NCBI GenBank assembly: GCA_034421015.1
Contig: DAOUKT010000010.1
Coordinates: forward strand, 62,001-126,000
Source: DAOUJW01 sp034421015
Lineage (GTDB): Bacteria; Chloroflexota; Dehalococcoidia; Lucifugimonadales; UBA2985
DNA: 64,000 nt
Reading direction: 5' to 3'
Part shown: one piece after another, positions 51,114 to 59,511 of the stretch
Layout of the letters: every line of letters starts with the position of its first letter
Position numbering within the stretch: the stretch's first letter is position 1
Made by a program: the position numbers and the translations under genes
Notes under the pieces: model-generated
Databases searched by the model: none
What the model was told of the DNA's origin: nothing
What the model saw: the letters and a program-made list of their open reading frames with translations, nothing else

Positions 51114-52253
51114 TCAGCCAGTTGCCAGGGCCTCTGCAATCTCCTCCCTTACGTCCGCGTCCTGCTCCGACGGCAGGGCTGCCCTGAGCGCCGCCTCGGA
51201 CTCCGGCCCGCCAATCGCGCCCAGTGCCCAGGCCGCGTGACTGCGGACCAGGGCAAGCTCGTGACGCAGGGCCTCCGCTAAAGCTGGCACCGCATTTGGG
51301 TCTCCGATGTTGCCCAGGGCCACGCACACGTTGCGCAGCAGGCCGGCGCGCTTGGCCCGCCTGATGGGGCTGTCCCTGAATCGCTCCCTGAACTCATCCT
51401 CCGTGATTTCCAGGAGCGGCAGAAGTTCCAGCGAGGCGAAGCCGTGCTCCCCAACCTGGAAGGCAGGCTCTCGCGTGGGCTGGGCCTTGCGGTTCACTGG
51501 GCACACGTCCTGGCAGATGTCGCAGCCAAAGACCCAGTCGCCGACCAGGGGGCGCAGGGGTTTGGGCATAGGGCCTCGCAGTTCGATGGTCAAGTAGGAT
51601 ATGCACTTTGTATTGTCCAGCACGTAGGGCGCGATGAGCGCGCCGGTGGGGCACTCGTCGATGCAGATTCTGCACTGGCCGCAGGTCTTCTTCAGGGGCT
51701 CGTCCGGCTCAAGCTCCAGGTCCGTGATGATCTGGCCCAGGAAAACCCAGGAGCCGTGACTGCTTGTGAGGACGTTGGTGTTCTTGCCAAACCAGCCGAC
51801 CCCCGCCCTCTCTGCGACGGCGCGGTCAAGCATGGGGCCGGTGTCCACGTAGACTTTGGCCTGCACCGGCCGCTCCAACTGCTCGGACAGCTGACGGGCC
51901 AGGAGCTTCAGCTTGCGCTCCATCACCTTGTGATAGTCGTGGCCCCAGGCGTAACGGGCGACCTTCCCCTGCGGGCGAGCAGAGTCGACGTTTGGGGACG
52001 GGTCCTCCGCCATGTAGCTCATGCCAACGGCGATGATGGAGCGTGCGCCCGGCAGAATCTCCCGGGGGTTGCAGCCGCGCTTCACGCGGGCGGCGTTGTA
52101 CCAGGGGAGGCCGTCCATCAGGCCGTCGCGGACTCTCTGTAGTGTAATCTCCTCGGCCTCACGGAAGGGCTCCGCCGAAGTTATGCCTACGAGGTCAAAG
52201 CCAAGCTCAGCGGCGAGTTCCTTGACGGCTTCTTTGGCCTTGGCGTCGTACAT
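51114..52253 (-). CDS. queG: Epoxyqueuosine reductase with HEAT repeats
   Basis: About 379 residues. Two 4Fe-4S motifs (CGQCRICIDECP and GCDICQDVCPVN) follow the cobalamin-binding N-terminal region with VDTGPMLDRAVAERAGVGWF. The C-terminus carries two HEAT/PBS-lyase-like repeats (NVCVALGNIGDP, SHAAWALGAIGGP), common in bacterial QueG. It reduces epoxyqueuosine to queuosine in tRNA and uses a B12 cofactor. M7 (52253) with AGGA upstream is favoured over ATG 52271. Confidence 0.95.
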   Translation of the reverse strand: MYDAKAKEAVKELAAELGFDLVGITSAEPFREAEEITLQRVRDGLMDGLPWYNAARVKRGCNPREILPGARSIIAVGMSYMAEDPSPNVDSARPQGKVARYAWGHDYHKVMERKLKLLARQLSEQLERPVQAKVYVDTGPMLDRAVAERAGVGWFGKNTNVLTSSHGSWVFLGQIITDLELEPDEPLKKTCGQCRICIDECPTGALIAPYVLDNTKCISYLTIELRGPMPKPLRPLVGDWVFGCDICQDVCPVNRKAQPTREPAFQVGEHGFASLELLPLLEITEDEFRERFRDSPIRRAKRAGLLRNVCVALGNIGDPNAVPALAEALRHELALVRSHAAWALGAIGGPESEAALRAALPSEQDADVREEIAEALATG

Positions 52254-52340
52254 TCTGGTCCTGGAGAACATGGCGCGGACATTATGCCATATATGGCCTT
52301 TGTCTTATACTTGAAGCAAAACGCCAAGCCGGAGGCGCAA

Positions 52341-53042
52341 ATGACAAGACTCCTGATTGCCGCCGGGCTGGTTGGCACAGTTATGGTGGCGTCCCTTGTG
52401 GACGGCGCCATTGTTTTCGCCCAGGGAAGCGCGATAGACCTGGCCTCACCCCTGGAAGGGAGTGAGGCGGCGTGGTTCTGGGACTGGATTGGCTGGCCGA
52501 CCTTTACCGCTCTGTCGATAGTGGGGAGCTACTGGGCCTACAGGCGCGCTCACTCCAGCCTGCTGAGCGCCATTCTGCGAAAGGCCATGTCTGACGACGG
52601 CGAGGAGCAGCCGGCGGACAGGAGTCCATTTGTTGAATCGCCCTCCGGTTACGGCAGCTTGCTCTCCGGCGCGCTTCTGCTGGCCTATATGACGCTGCTG
52701 GTTCTCAGTCATCTATCGATGATTGGCTTTCCGTCAGACCTGAAGATTCCGTCTGAAGCTATGGATTTCATTCCCTGGGTGGAGCTTATGCCGTGGATCT
52801 GGCTGCTGATAGCGGCGCTAATGGTTGGCCTGTTCTCGGAATCCAGGGGCGTTGGGCTGATTCCCATCGCAGGCTACGTGCTGGGAATGGTCGTCTGGCA
52901 CGCTTCTCCCGGACAGGATATGGGGGACCTGACCGGCAATCTCAGCGATCCCGTCTTTCTCCTGACGAGGTTCGGCGTTCCGGCGATTCTGATGTACCTG
53001 GCGTTTCGTCAGGGGAGGGTGTTCAGGGGGATGTTCGTCTGA
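52341..53042 (+). CDS. Polytopic membrane protein, unknown
   Basis: About 233 residues with a first helix or signal anchor (LLIAAGLVGTVMVASLVDGA) and four or more further predicted helices (near 55-75, 115-135, 150-172, 175-195). A charged cytosolic loop (DDGEEQPADRSP) separates helices two and three. No family recognised. GGAGG lies before ATG 52341. It is divergent from queG and convergent with the HAD gene. Confidence 0.65.
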   Translation: MTRLLIAAGLVGTVMVASLVDGAIVFAQGSAIDLASPLEGSEAAWFWDWIGWPTFTALSIVGSYWAYRRAHSSLLSAILRKAMSDDGEEQPADRSPFVESPSGYGSLLSGALLLAYMTLLVLSHLSMIGFPSDLKIPSEAMDFIPWVELMPWIWLLIAALMVGLFSESRGVGLIPIAGYVLGMVVWHASPGQDMGDLTGNLSDPVFLLTRFGVPAILMYLAFRQGRVFRGMFV

Positions 53043-53054
53043 GGCGGCCGGGCC

Positions 53055-53783
53055 TCAGAAAATAGGCAGCTCCAGCAGCGCCTTCGGCGTGTCTATCACA
53101 AAGTCGGCGTCGGTCTGGAGGTGGGTGTAGTTGGCGGCGGGGATGCCCCATGTGGCGTGACAGCTCCAGCAGCCCGCCGCCCGCCCGGCGCCGATGTCGG
53201 CCGGCGTGTCGCCCACAACGATGCACTGCCCCGGCCCCGCTCCGAGACGCTCCAGAGCCAGCAGCACGCTTTCAGGGTGGGGCTTGTGGTTGGTAACGCT
53301 CTCGAATCCCACGCCTGTGGAGAAGAACTCGTCGATGCCCAGCTCCTTCAGTTCCTGGGACGCGCCCACGGGCCGGCCCTCCACCTCGAATACCCAACCC
53401 TTCTGCGTGACGATGCCCATCTTCAGCCCGCGCGAGCGCAGCGCCTCCAGGACCTGCCGTATGCCTGGGAAGAGATCAATCAGCCCGGCCTTCTTGGTCC
53501 AGTACGTGCGGCGATAGCCCTGGAAGAGTGTCAGGAGAGGCAGTCCCTCCCGCTCCTCGAGGGGTTTGAGCGCGTCCTCCAGCTGGCGGCCTCTCATGTC
53601 GCGCAGGAAGGCTTCCGCCGTCGGGTCGTGGATACTCGCGTTGGTGAACACGCGCTGGAGGGCGTCCAGCCGGGCGTCGTAGGAGTTCACCAGCGTGTCG
53701 TCAAAGTCGAACAGAACTGTGGTAACCGGGGGATGCGATGTGTCGCGGACCGAGGCTGGGCGGGACGAGGGATCGGTCGTCAC
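53055..53783 (-). CDS. HAD-superfamily phosphatase (PpaX/Gph-like)
   Basis: 242 residues from GTG 53783. HAD motif I is DFDDTLVNSYDARLD, motif III lies around NHKPHPESVLLAL and motif IV in CIVVGDTPADIGAGRAAG. The helical cap fits phosphoglycolate phosphatase/PpaX type enzymes. It is the last gene of the split-transketolase operon, nine bases after the DUF362 gene, so a sugar-phosphate substrate is plausible. Confidence 0.85.
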   Translation of the reverse strand: MTTDPSSRPASVRDTSHPPVTTVLFDFDDTLVNSYDARLDALQRVFTNASIHDPTAEAFLRDMRGRQLEDALKPLEEREGLPLLTLFQGYRRTYWTKKAGLIDLFPGIRQVLEALRSRGLKMGIVTQKGWVFEVEGRPVGASQELKELGIDEFFSTGVGFESVTNHKPHPESVLLALERLGAGPGQCIVVGDTPADIGAGRAAGCWSCHATWGIPAANYTHLQTDADFVIDTPKALLELPIF

Positions 53784-53792
53784 TGGGAAGCC

Positions 53793-54923
53793 CTAGTATT
53801 GCTGGAAGAGGCGGCCCCAGCCTGTCTTCATGGCGGCCTTGACGCGGCGGTTGCCGATGAAGCGGAGCCAGTAGGAGTTGTGGTAGAGGTTGGATGCGAC
53901 GAAGGCCCAGGGCGCGATGGGAGACCTGAGCAGCAGGTTCTCCAGGGGCTTGAGGGGCCCCCAGTAGATGAGCTTCTGGCCGCGGCTGGCGAAGGTGTTG
54001 CCGCTCCCCTCGAAGCGCCAGTCCACGCCGGAAATGTCCTCTCCGACGGTCTCAATCTGGGACGGGTCTCCGCAGCCCAGGCCCCGCTCGTGGGCCAGCC
54101 GGATGAACTTGATGGACATGGGGTCGAAGCCCATCATCTTGGCCGCGACGGCATCGATGGCAACCTGGTCCGCGCTTGCAAGAAACACGTTCTTCTCGTG
54201 CCAGCGCATGGCACGGGGGCCGGGGCCGTCGCCCGCAAAGGTCCCGTCCATAACCGCGAAGACTCCGGGGTGAATCTCCTTCTGGATGGTCAGCAGGTCC
54301 ACCAGGGTCTCGTGGATCACGGAGTGGGTCCAGTGACGCTTGCGGTTCAGCAGCCCGCCAAAGGCGTTCTTCATTGCCCCCGTCATTGTGGTGAAGACGT
54401 GGGTCTTCATGGTGGGCAGGTGCACAACGTTCTTGCCCGGGAAAATCTCAGGAATGGCAAGTCCCTCCGGGAAAATCTCGTCCAGCACCATCATCTCGCT
54501 TTTGGGTTGGTAGGGAATCCACCTGTTTGGCGGCACGTCCAGGTGTACGTTGGGCAGGTTGTACTTGTCCTGAACGGGTTTCTGCTTGTTCCGCACCTCG
54601 CCCTCAAAGGAGTCCACAACTACAGTGCCGTTGTGCGCAGCGATGAGGTCGCTGTAGCCGTCCTGCTGCAGCGTCTGGATCACACCTTCAAGCTGCCAGG
54701 GTGTGGTCGAACAGGCCGGGTAGTAGTGCTGCCAGGATATGTTGATCTTGAGCAGGGTGGGAATATCCACGGGCAGGTGCGACTGGTAGTCGGCGAGGCG
54801 CATGGCCCTGCCAATGTCCTCCAGCACGGTCTCGGGGTGGGTGTAGACAACCGCTACTTTGGCTCTGGTGGAAGCGCCGCTGCCTCTGTCGAGGTCGGCT
54901 TCCTGGACGCTTGTCTGTGCCAT
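53793..54923 (-). CDS. DUF362 protein
   Basis: 376 residues. The DUF362 core is visible: PTLLKINISWQ, then NVVHLPTMKTHVFTTMTGAM followed by KNAFGGLL, and DQVAIDAVAAKMMGFDP. There is no ferredoxin domain here, unlike many family members. Function is unknown. It lies between the transketolase C-terminal subunit and the HAD phosphatase in one operon. Confidence 0.85.
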   Translation of the reverse strand: MAQTSVQEADLDRGSGASTRAKVAVVYTHPETVLEDIGRAMRLADYQSHLPVDIPTLLKINISWQHYYPACSTTPWQLEGVIQTLQQDGYSDLIAAHNGTVVVDSFEGEVRNKQKPVQDKYNLPNVHLDVPPNRWIPYQPKSEMMVLDEIFPEGLAIPEIFPGKNVVHLPTMKTHVFTTMTGAMKNAFGGLLNRKRHWTHSVIHETLVDLLTIQKEIHPGVFAVMDGTFAGDGPGPRAMRWHEKNVFLASADQVAIDAVAAKMMGFDPMSIKFIRLAHERGLGCGDPSQIETVGEDISGVDWRFEGSGNTFASRGQKLIYWGPLKPLENLLLRSPIAPWAFVASNLYHNSYWLRFIGNRRVKAAMKTGWGRLFQQY

Positions 54924-54944
54924 GTCTGCGGAGGTCTGGGGTCT

Positions 54945-55913
54945 TTAGGTGGTCGACCTGCCGTTGGGCGGAAGCTGCGCCTTGTGCTGGACGGCCTGGC
55001 GCACCGCCTCAACCACGTTGGCCGGGGCGAGGCCGTACTTTTCTATAAGGAGGTCGGGGTTGCCCGACTCCGCGTACCTGTCCAGCGTGACCATGCGCAT
55101 GGGCACGGGGCAGCTTTCTCCCAAAGTCTGAGCGACGATGCTGCCAAGCCCGCCGTGTCGCAGGTGCTCCTCAGCCGTCACAACGGCCCCGGTCTCCTGC
55201 GCGGCCTTGACTATGGCCTGGGCGTCCACCGGCTGAAGGGTTGCCATGTTGATGACGCGGCACTGGATGCCCTCAGCGCCGAGGGTTTTTGCCGCGGTGA
55301 GGGCCGTATTCACCATGGTGCCGCAGGCGATGATGGTGGCGTCGCCGCCGTCTCTCATTCGTTCCGCCTGGCCGAACTTGAACTCGTAGTCGCCCTCGTG
55401 GATTACCGGTGTGGCCGGCCTGGAAAGTCTAATGTAGAAGGGGCCGTAGGTCTCCGCGGCCTTGCGCACGGCCAACTCAGTCTCCGGCCCGTCCGCCGGA
55501 ACGACAACCGTAAAGCTGGGCAGGGCGCACATCAGCGCAAGGTCCTCTATACCGTGGGCCGACATGCCGTCCTCTCCGGTGGTGATTCCCGCGTGGGTCA
55601 CGACTATCTTCACGTTGAGCCGCGCCTGGGAAATGCCGATGCGGATCTGGTCGTAGGGGCGGCCGCTGCCAAAGACGGCGAAGGTGCTGGCGAAGACCGT
55701 CTTGCCGGAGCTCGCCAGGCCCGCGGCCACGCTCATCATGTTCTGCTCGGCCGGGCCAAGGTCGAAGAATCGATCCGGGAACTCGTCTGCAAAGAGGTTT
55801 ATGACCGTGGACTTGTTGAGATCGCCGCCCAGCACTACGATGTCCGGGTTCTCCCGTCCAAGCTCCAGCAGCGTCCTGCCATATGTCTCTCTGGTGGATA
55901 TGGAGGTGGTCAT
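54945..55913 (-). CDS. Transketolase, C-terminal subunit
   Basis: 322 residues, holding the pyrimidine-binding and C-terminal domains. The region LGPAEQNMMSVAAGLASSGK carries the conserved activating Glu, and HEGDYEFKFGQAERM marks the C-terminal domain. The gene is separate from the TPP-pyrophosphate half, as in many split transketolases. ATG 55913 gives the family N-terminus (RETYGRTLLELG); it follows the N-terminal subunit by 16 bases. Confidence 0.92.
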   Translation of the reverse strand: MTTSISTRETYGRTLLELGRENPDIVVLGGDLNKSTVINLFADEFPDRFFDLGPAEQNMMSVAAGLASSGKTVFASTFAVFGSGRPYDQIRIGISQARLNVKIVVTHAGITTGEDGMSAHGIEDLALMCALPSFTVVVPADGPETELAVRKAAETYGPFYIRLSRPATPVIHEGDYEFKFGQAERMRDGGDATIIACGTMVNTALTAAKTLGAEGIQCRVINMATLQPVDAQAIVKAAQETGAVVTAEEHLRHGGLGSIVAQTLGESCPVPMRMVTLDRYAESGNPDLLIEKYGLAPANVVEAVRQAVQHKAQLPPNGRSTT

Positions 55914-55929
55914 GGGCGGAATGCGGCGG

Positions 55930-56784
55930 TCAGCCCGCCAACTCCTTGAGGGCCGCCTCCAACTGCTCCGCGTTGGCGGCCTTGCCGTGGTATTCAGGGT
56001 TGTTCTCCATGAAGCTGACGCCCTTGCCCTTGACCGTTGCCGCAATGATTACGCAGGGCTTGTCCGTGACCGACCTGGCCTGCTCAAGGGCGTTGAGAAT
56101 GTCCGGGAAGCTGTGCCCGTCGATCTCAATGGTGTGCCAGCCGAAGGAGCGCCACTTGTCGGGCAGGGGCTCCAGGTTCATAACCTCGTCGGTGAAGCGG
56201 TCGTTCTGGATGCGGTTGCGGTCGACAATGGCCACCAGGTTGTCCAGGCGATAGTGTGAGGCGGACATGGCCGCTTCCCAGATCTGGCCTTCGTCGCACT
56301 CGCCGTCTCCCAGCATGACGAACACCCTTGCGCTGCTCTCGTCGAGCTTGCCCGCAATTGCCGCGCCCACAGCGAATGAGAGGCCCTGGCCAAGGGAGCC
56401 ACCCGACATCTCGACGCCTGGCGTCATGGTGTGGGCGTGTCCCTGGAGGCGGCTGTTGATCTTGCGGAAGGTGGAAAGCTCCTCCCTGGGGAAGTAGCCG
56501 CGGTGGGCCAGCATCACGTAGAGGACTGGGCACGCGTGGGCCTTGCTGAGAACGAACTTGTCCCTTTCCGGCCAGTCCGGGTTGGAAGGGTCGTGGCGAA
56601 GCTCCGTGTAGTAGAGGGAGGTGAGAAGTTCCACCGCCGAGAGGGAGCCGCCAGGGTGGCCGCTGCCTGCATTGGTAATCATGCTCAGGATGTCCCGCCG
56701 CATCTCCAGGGCCGCGGACTTGAGGTCGTCTACGGATACCTGCTTGGCGGTCTCGGCAGCTCCGGTGTCAGTTGCTCTGTTCAA
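55930..56784 (-). CDS. Transketolase, N-terminal subunit
   Basis: 284 residues from TTG 56784, preceded by AGGAGGAG. It has the thiamine-diphosphate motif GDGECDEGQIWEAAMSA, with GHPGGSLSAVELL and VSHAHACPVL-like segments for substrate binding. With the C-terminal subunit it makes one functional transketolase of the non-oxidative pentose phosphate pathway. First gene of a four-gene minus-strand operon. Confidence 0.93.
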   Translation of the reverse strand: MNRATDTGAAETAKQVSVDDLKSAALEMRRDILSMITNAGSGHPGGSLSAVELLTSLYYTELRHDPSNPDWPERDKFVLSKAHACPVLYVMLAHRGYFPREELSTFRKINSRLQGHAHTMTPGVEMSGGSLGQGLSFAVGAAIAGKLDESSARVFVMLGDGECDEGQIWEAAMSASHYRLDNLVAIVDRNRIQNDRFTDEVMNLEPLPDKWRSFGWHTIEIDGHSFPDILNALEQARSVTDKPCVIIAATVKGKGVSFMENNPEYHGKAANAEQLEAALKELAG

Positions 56785-56811
56785 GGGCGCACTCCTCCTA
56801 ATAGCAGGCGA

Positions 56812-56840
56812 ATTATATCAGGCAACGCGCAAGCTGTCCA
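56812..56840 (-). promoter_or_regulatory. Promoter of the split-transketolase operon
   Basis: On the minus strand TGGACA (56840-56835), 17-base spacer, TATAAT (56817-56812). The predicted start is about 20 bases before the transketolase gene. Confidence 0.7.
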
Positions 56841-56875
56841 CAGAGGATACGAAAATCGTTCGGGAGCCTAGGGAA

Positions 56876-56983
56876 GGTCTGAACAAGTCCAATCCACTCC
56901 CGCGAAGCCTGCCCCGTACCCCGATACGGGGGCGGGAGTCCATGCCCCGCCACCCCTGGATTCCTGCCTGCGCAGGAATGGTG
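56876..56983. repeat. Dispersed palindromic repeat, family 2, copy 2
   Basis: Second copy of the 9704 element in the same orientation. The core ATTCCTG / CAGGAAT lies at 56960-56979. It is located between divergent and convergent gene units, not inside a gene. Confidence 0.75.
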
Positions 56984-57036
56984 GTGAAAGTGTCATTAGG
57001 CGAGATGGTCATGTTTCTGACTTGTTCAGAGTATCC

Positions 57037-58398
57037 CTAGAACTCCGGCCACAGAGACCTTATCTGTTGGGTGACCTCCTCGGAGGGGGACAGCACCCAC
57101 AGCATCCGCGCGCCGTTCAAACCCAGGAAGTCCTCTTTGGATAAGCTGCCTGAGGATTGTACGGCATTCAGGAACTCCCTGGCGTCCCTTGCGGTGTCCC
57201 ACTCCAGGAGCGACACCAGCGCATACTCCTCGCCGGGGCCCTTCAGAAGCGTGAACATATCGCCGCCCCAACCCGCGGCCGCTTCCGCGGCCGAAAGTTC
57301 AGTCGTGCGGGTCTCCAGATACGTCCTCAGGAAGAACTCACCCATAACGTCGCTGTAGACGGCCTCCCAGTCCTCGCCTAGGGCGTCCGCCACATCCGGA
57401 AGGGACACGGCGACAGGCGCTTCGCCAGAGACGTACTTTTGGGGATGGATCACCTGCTCGGTGGACGCGGGCGGATTGCCAAAGGCCTCGTTCACCACCT
57501 GCCACCCCGGCGACGCGGCCTGCAATGCGGTTATGAAGTTCTGCCCCTGAACGTATGGGAACAGCAGGCTTTCCCGGAGTACGTAGGGAGCCGAGTCGAA
57601 GGCTGACGAATCGTAATCCCTGCTGCCGGTTAGCGCCTCTATCAGCCTCTCCTGGTCGATGTGCGTGAGCATGTACCGGAACTCGGCAACGGTAGCGTCT
57701 CCCTCCACCAGCGCTCTCAACGCAGAACTTGCATCCGAGTTTTCATCAACCGCCTCCAGCATGGACTCGATGTCAAAGTGCTGCTGCTGGAGCGCGTGGA
57801 CGTACTCGTGGGCTAGGGTGATCTCCTCCAGCGCGGAGAGGCCGTCCTCCTGTGACCCCGAAATGAGGTACAGCTCCTCCGTCTCAGAGTCGTAGAAACC
57901 GGCCACCTGCTCGGTGTACAGGTCCAGGAAGAGCTGGTGAAGGTCGTCATCCTGGGGAATGAGGCCCAGGATCTTGTAGAACAGCTCCGCGTGGTATATG
58001 TCTTCAGCGCTCTCTTCCAGGTCCTCCAGCAGAGTGGCCTGCAGCTCCTCCCTTGTCATGAACTGCGGCGTCACGTCCTCCGTGGGCGTCAGCCCTCTCA
58101 CGCTCGCCAGGTCCGCGAGAACGCGGCTGTAGACTTGTACGGGATCGACGGTGGGCGTCGGCTTCGGCGGGGCCGTCGGAGCGCCGGCGGCGGGTGTTGG
58201 CGACAGGCCCTGTGCAGTGGTCGGAGTCGCCTCTTGGGTGGGGGCAGCGGCGGGCGCGGTGGTTGGCGTGGCAACAGCTGCGGGCGTGGTGTGGGTCGGA
58301 GCGGGGGTGTTAGTAGGCTCGCCCGCGGGTGTGGTCGAGGCCTGGGTACATGCCATCACCAGCAACAGGAGGGAAGCTATCAGGGCGGAAATTCGCAT
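57037..58398 (-). CDS. Lipoprotein with HExxH metalloprotease motif
   Basis: 453 residues. The signal peptide ends in lipobox LVMAC (Cys17). A Thr/Pro/Ala stalk runs to about residue 87. The folded part contains LAHEYVHALQQQHFD, an HExxH zinc motif, and EGDATVAEF some 30 residues on, which could provide the third ligand as in gluzincins. The C-terminal 150 residues are alpha/beta (VSLLEWDTARDAREFLNAVQ). No close family is recognised; a surface zinc protease is likely. Confidence 0.7.
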   Translation of the reverse strand: MRISALIASLLLLVMACTQASTTPAGEPTNTPAPTHTTPAAVATPTTAPAAAPTQEATPTTAQGLSPTPAAGAPTAPPKPTPTVDPVQVYSRVLADLASVRGLTPTEDVTPQFMTREELQATLLEDLEESAEDIYHAELFYKILGLIPQDDDLHQLFLDLYTEQVAGFYDSETEELYLISGSQEDGLSALEEITLAHEYVHALQQQHFDIESMLEAVDENSDASSALRALVEGDATVAEFRYMLTHIDQERLIEALTGSRDYDSSAFDSAPYVLRESLLFPYVQGQNFITALQAASPGWQVVNEAFGNPPASTEQVIHPQKYVSGEAPVAVSLPDVADALGEDWEAVYSDVMGEFFLRTYLETRTTELSAAEAAAGWGGDMFTLLKGPGEEYALVSLLEWDTARDAREFLNAVQSSGSLSKEDFLGLNGARMLWVLSPSEEVTQQIRSLWPEF

Positions 58399-58447
58399 GG
58401 ATGGCTGGACCGTTTGGGACTCTCCCTCTATTGTCGACTATACTTCA

Positions 58448-58538
58448 ATTATCGATAGCGCATCTGCGAAAGTCAACGCGATGAAGAAGGGCAGGGGATT
58501 GGGAGTCGTTGACACCTCGCTAGGGGTGGTCGTAGAAT
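58448..58538. promoter_or_regulatory. Divergent promoters for the lipoprotein and BFN genes
   Basis: Minus strand: TTGACT (58476-58471), 17-base spacer, GATAAT (58453-58448). Plus strand: TTGACA (58509-58514), 18-base spacer, TAGAAT (58533-58538). The two do not overlap. Confidence 0.6.
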
Positions 58539-58573
58539 CGGTCTAAGGGCAAACGGTAAGGAGTTTATCTCAG

Positions 58574-59119
58574 ATGCAAGAAATGCTGATAGATAGCATC
58601 CGGGTTAGCCTGATGAACTATCAAAGAGTGGTCATTCTCAAGGAGAAGGGCTCTGACCGGTACCTTCCCATCTGGATTGGCCCGGCGGAAGCCGACTCCA
58701 TTGCGGTCAAGCTTCAGGACGTGTCCGTTCCCCGTCCCCTCACCCACGACCTCCTGAACCTCGTCATCACCTCCCTGGGCGGTTCCGTGTCCCACATCGT
58801 AGTGTCAGACCTCCAGAACGACACCTTCTACGCCAAGATTCTCATACAGCTCAACGGCGACAACCTTGAAGTCGACTCCCGCCCCAGCGACGCAATTGCC
58901 CTTGCGGTGCGGGTGAAGGTCCCGATTTACGCCGAGGACACGGTGCTGGAGAAGGCGGGTGTGGCCCTGGACAAGGAGACGGGCAAGCCCATAATCGGTG
59001 GCGAGTCCGAGGAGGAGGCGGCCGCCAAGATGACGGACGAGGAGCTTAACAGGCTATCGGCGTTCAAGGAGTTCATAGGCAACCTGGACCTGGAGGACTT
59101 CGAACGAAAACAGACCTGA
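58574..59119 (+). CDS. Bifunctional nuclease (DUF151) family protein
   Basis: 181 residues. VVILKEKGSDRYLPIWIGPA followed by EADSIAVKL is the DUF151 pattern, then LNGDNLEVDSRPSDAIALAV and KVPIYAEDTVLEKAG, also diagnostic. The short C-terminal helix is rich in Glu and Lys (MTDEELNRLSAFKEFIG), resembling a UVR-type tail. In other bacteria this family is proposed to have DNase/RNase activity. A strong terminator follows. Confidence 0.9.
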   Translation: MQEMLIDSIRVSLMNYQRVVILKEKGSDRYLPIWIGPAEADSIAVKLQDVSVPRPLTHDLLNLVITSLGGSVSHIVVSDLQNDTFYAKILIQLNGDNLEVDSRPSDAIALAVRVKVPIYAEDTVLEKAGVALDKETGKPIIGGESEEEAAAKMTDEELNRLSAFKEFIGNLDLEDFERKQT

Positions 59120-59148
59120 TAGGTAGTCATCCCTGAGCGATTGAGTGG

Positions 59149-59175
59149 GCCCCGCGCCGAGCGGGGCTTTTGCTT
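59149..59175 (+). terminator. Rho-independent terminator after the BFN gene
   Basis: GCCCCGC (59149-59155) and GCGGGGC (59161-59167), five-base loop, then TTTTGCTTTT. Confidence 0.85.
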
Positions 59176-59248
59176 TTCCGGCTCCTTTGCAGCAATACGT
59201 CGCGTGAAGCCTCGGTATTCTCTATGCGTGTTGGTAATACCATTTCTT

Positions 59249-59348
59249 GCCCGCTCATGGTGAGCCCGTCGAACCATTTGAGCGGGCAATGCTGCGGACA
59301 CGACTGACACCGCTCATTCACTTCGACAAGCTCAGCATGAGCGGTGTC
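59249..59348. repeat. Double-hairpin repeat, family 1, copy C
   Basis: Hairpin one: GCCCGCTCA (59249-59257) and TGAGCGGGC (59279-59287). Hairpin two: a 12-base perfect pair GACACCGCTCAT (59306-59317) and ATGAGCGGTGTC (59337-59348). It fills most of the 390-base gap before the dehydrogenase gene. Confidence 0.85.
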
Positions 59349-59511
59349 GCGCGCCATAACCACTGCCTGTCAGAGAATACAGAAGCCCCCTCCCGTTTTA
59401 CAGCCGGCCCTGGGCTTGCTAGACTGGAATTGAGGGGTATATTCGGAGCGGCTTCCATCGGGACGCCTGAGTTGCATCAGTGACGCGCTTGCAGTAGAGA
59501 GGAGGAAGGCA

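Noticed and set aside
53121..55949. A very long open frame (over 900 codons) on the plus strand
   Set aside because: It lies opposite the HAD, DUF362 and transketolase genes, whose protein families are clear; high GC content leaves long antisense frames open. The same holds for 34869-37247 (plus) and 6553-8076 (minus).
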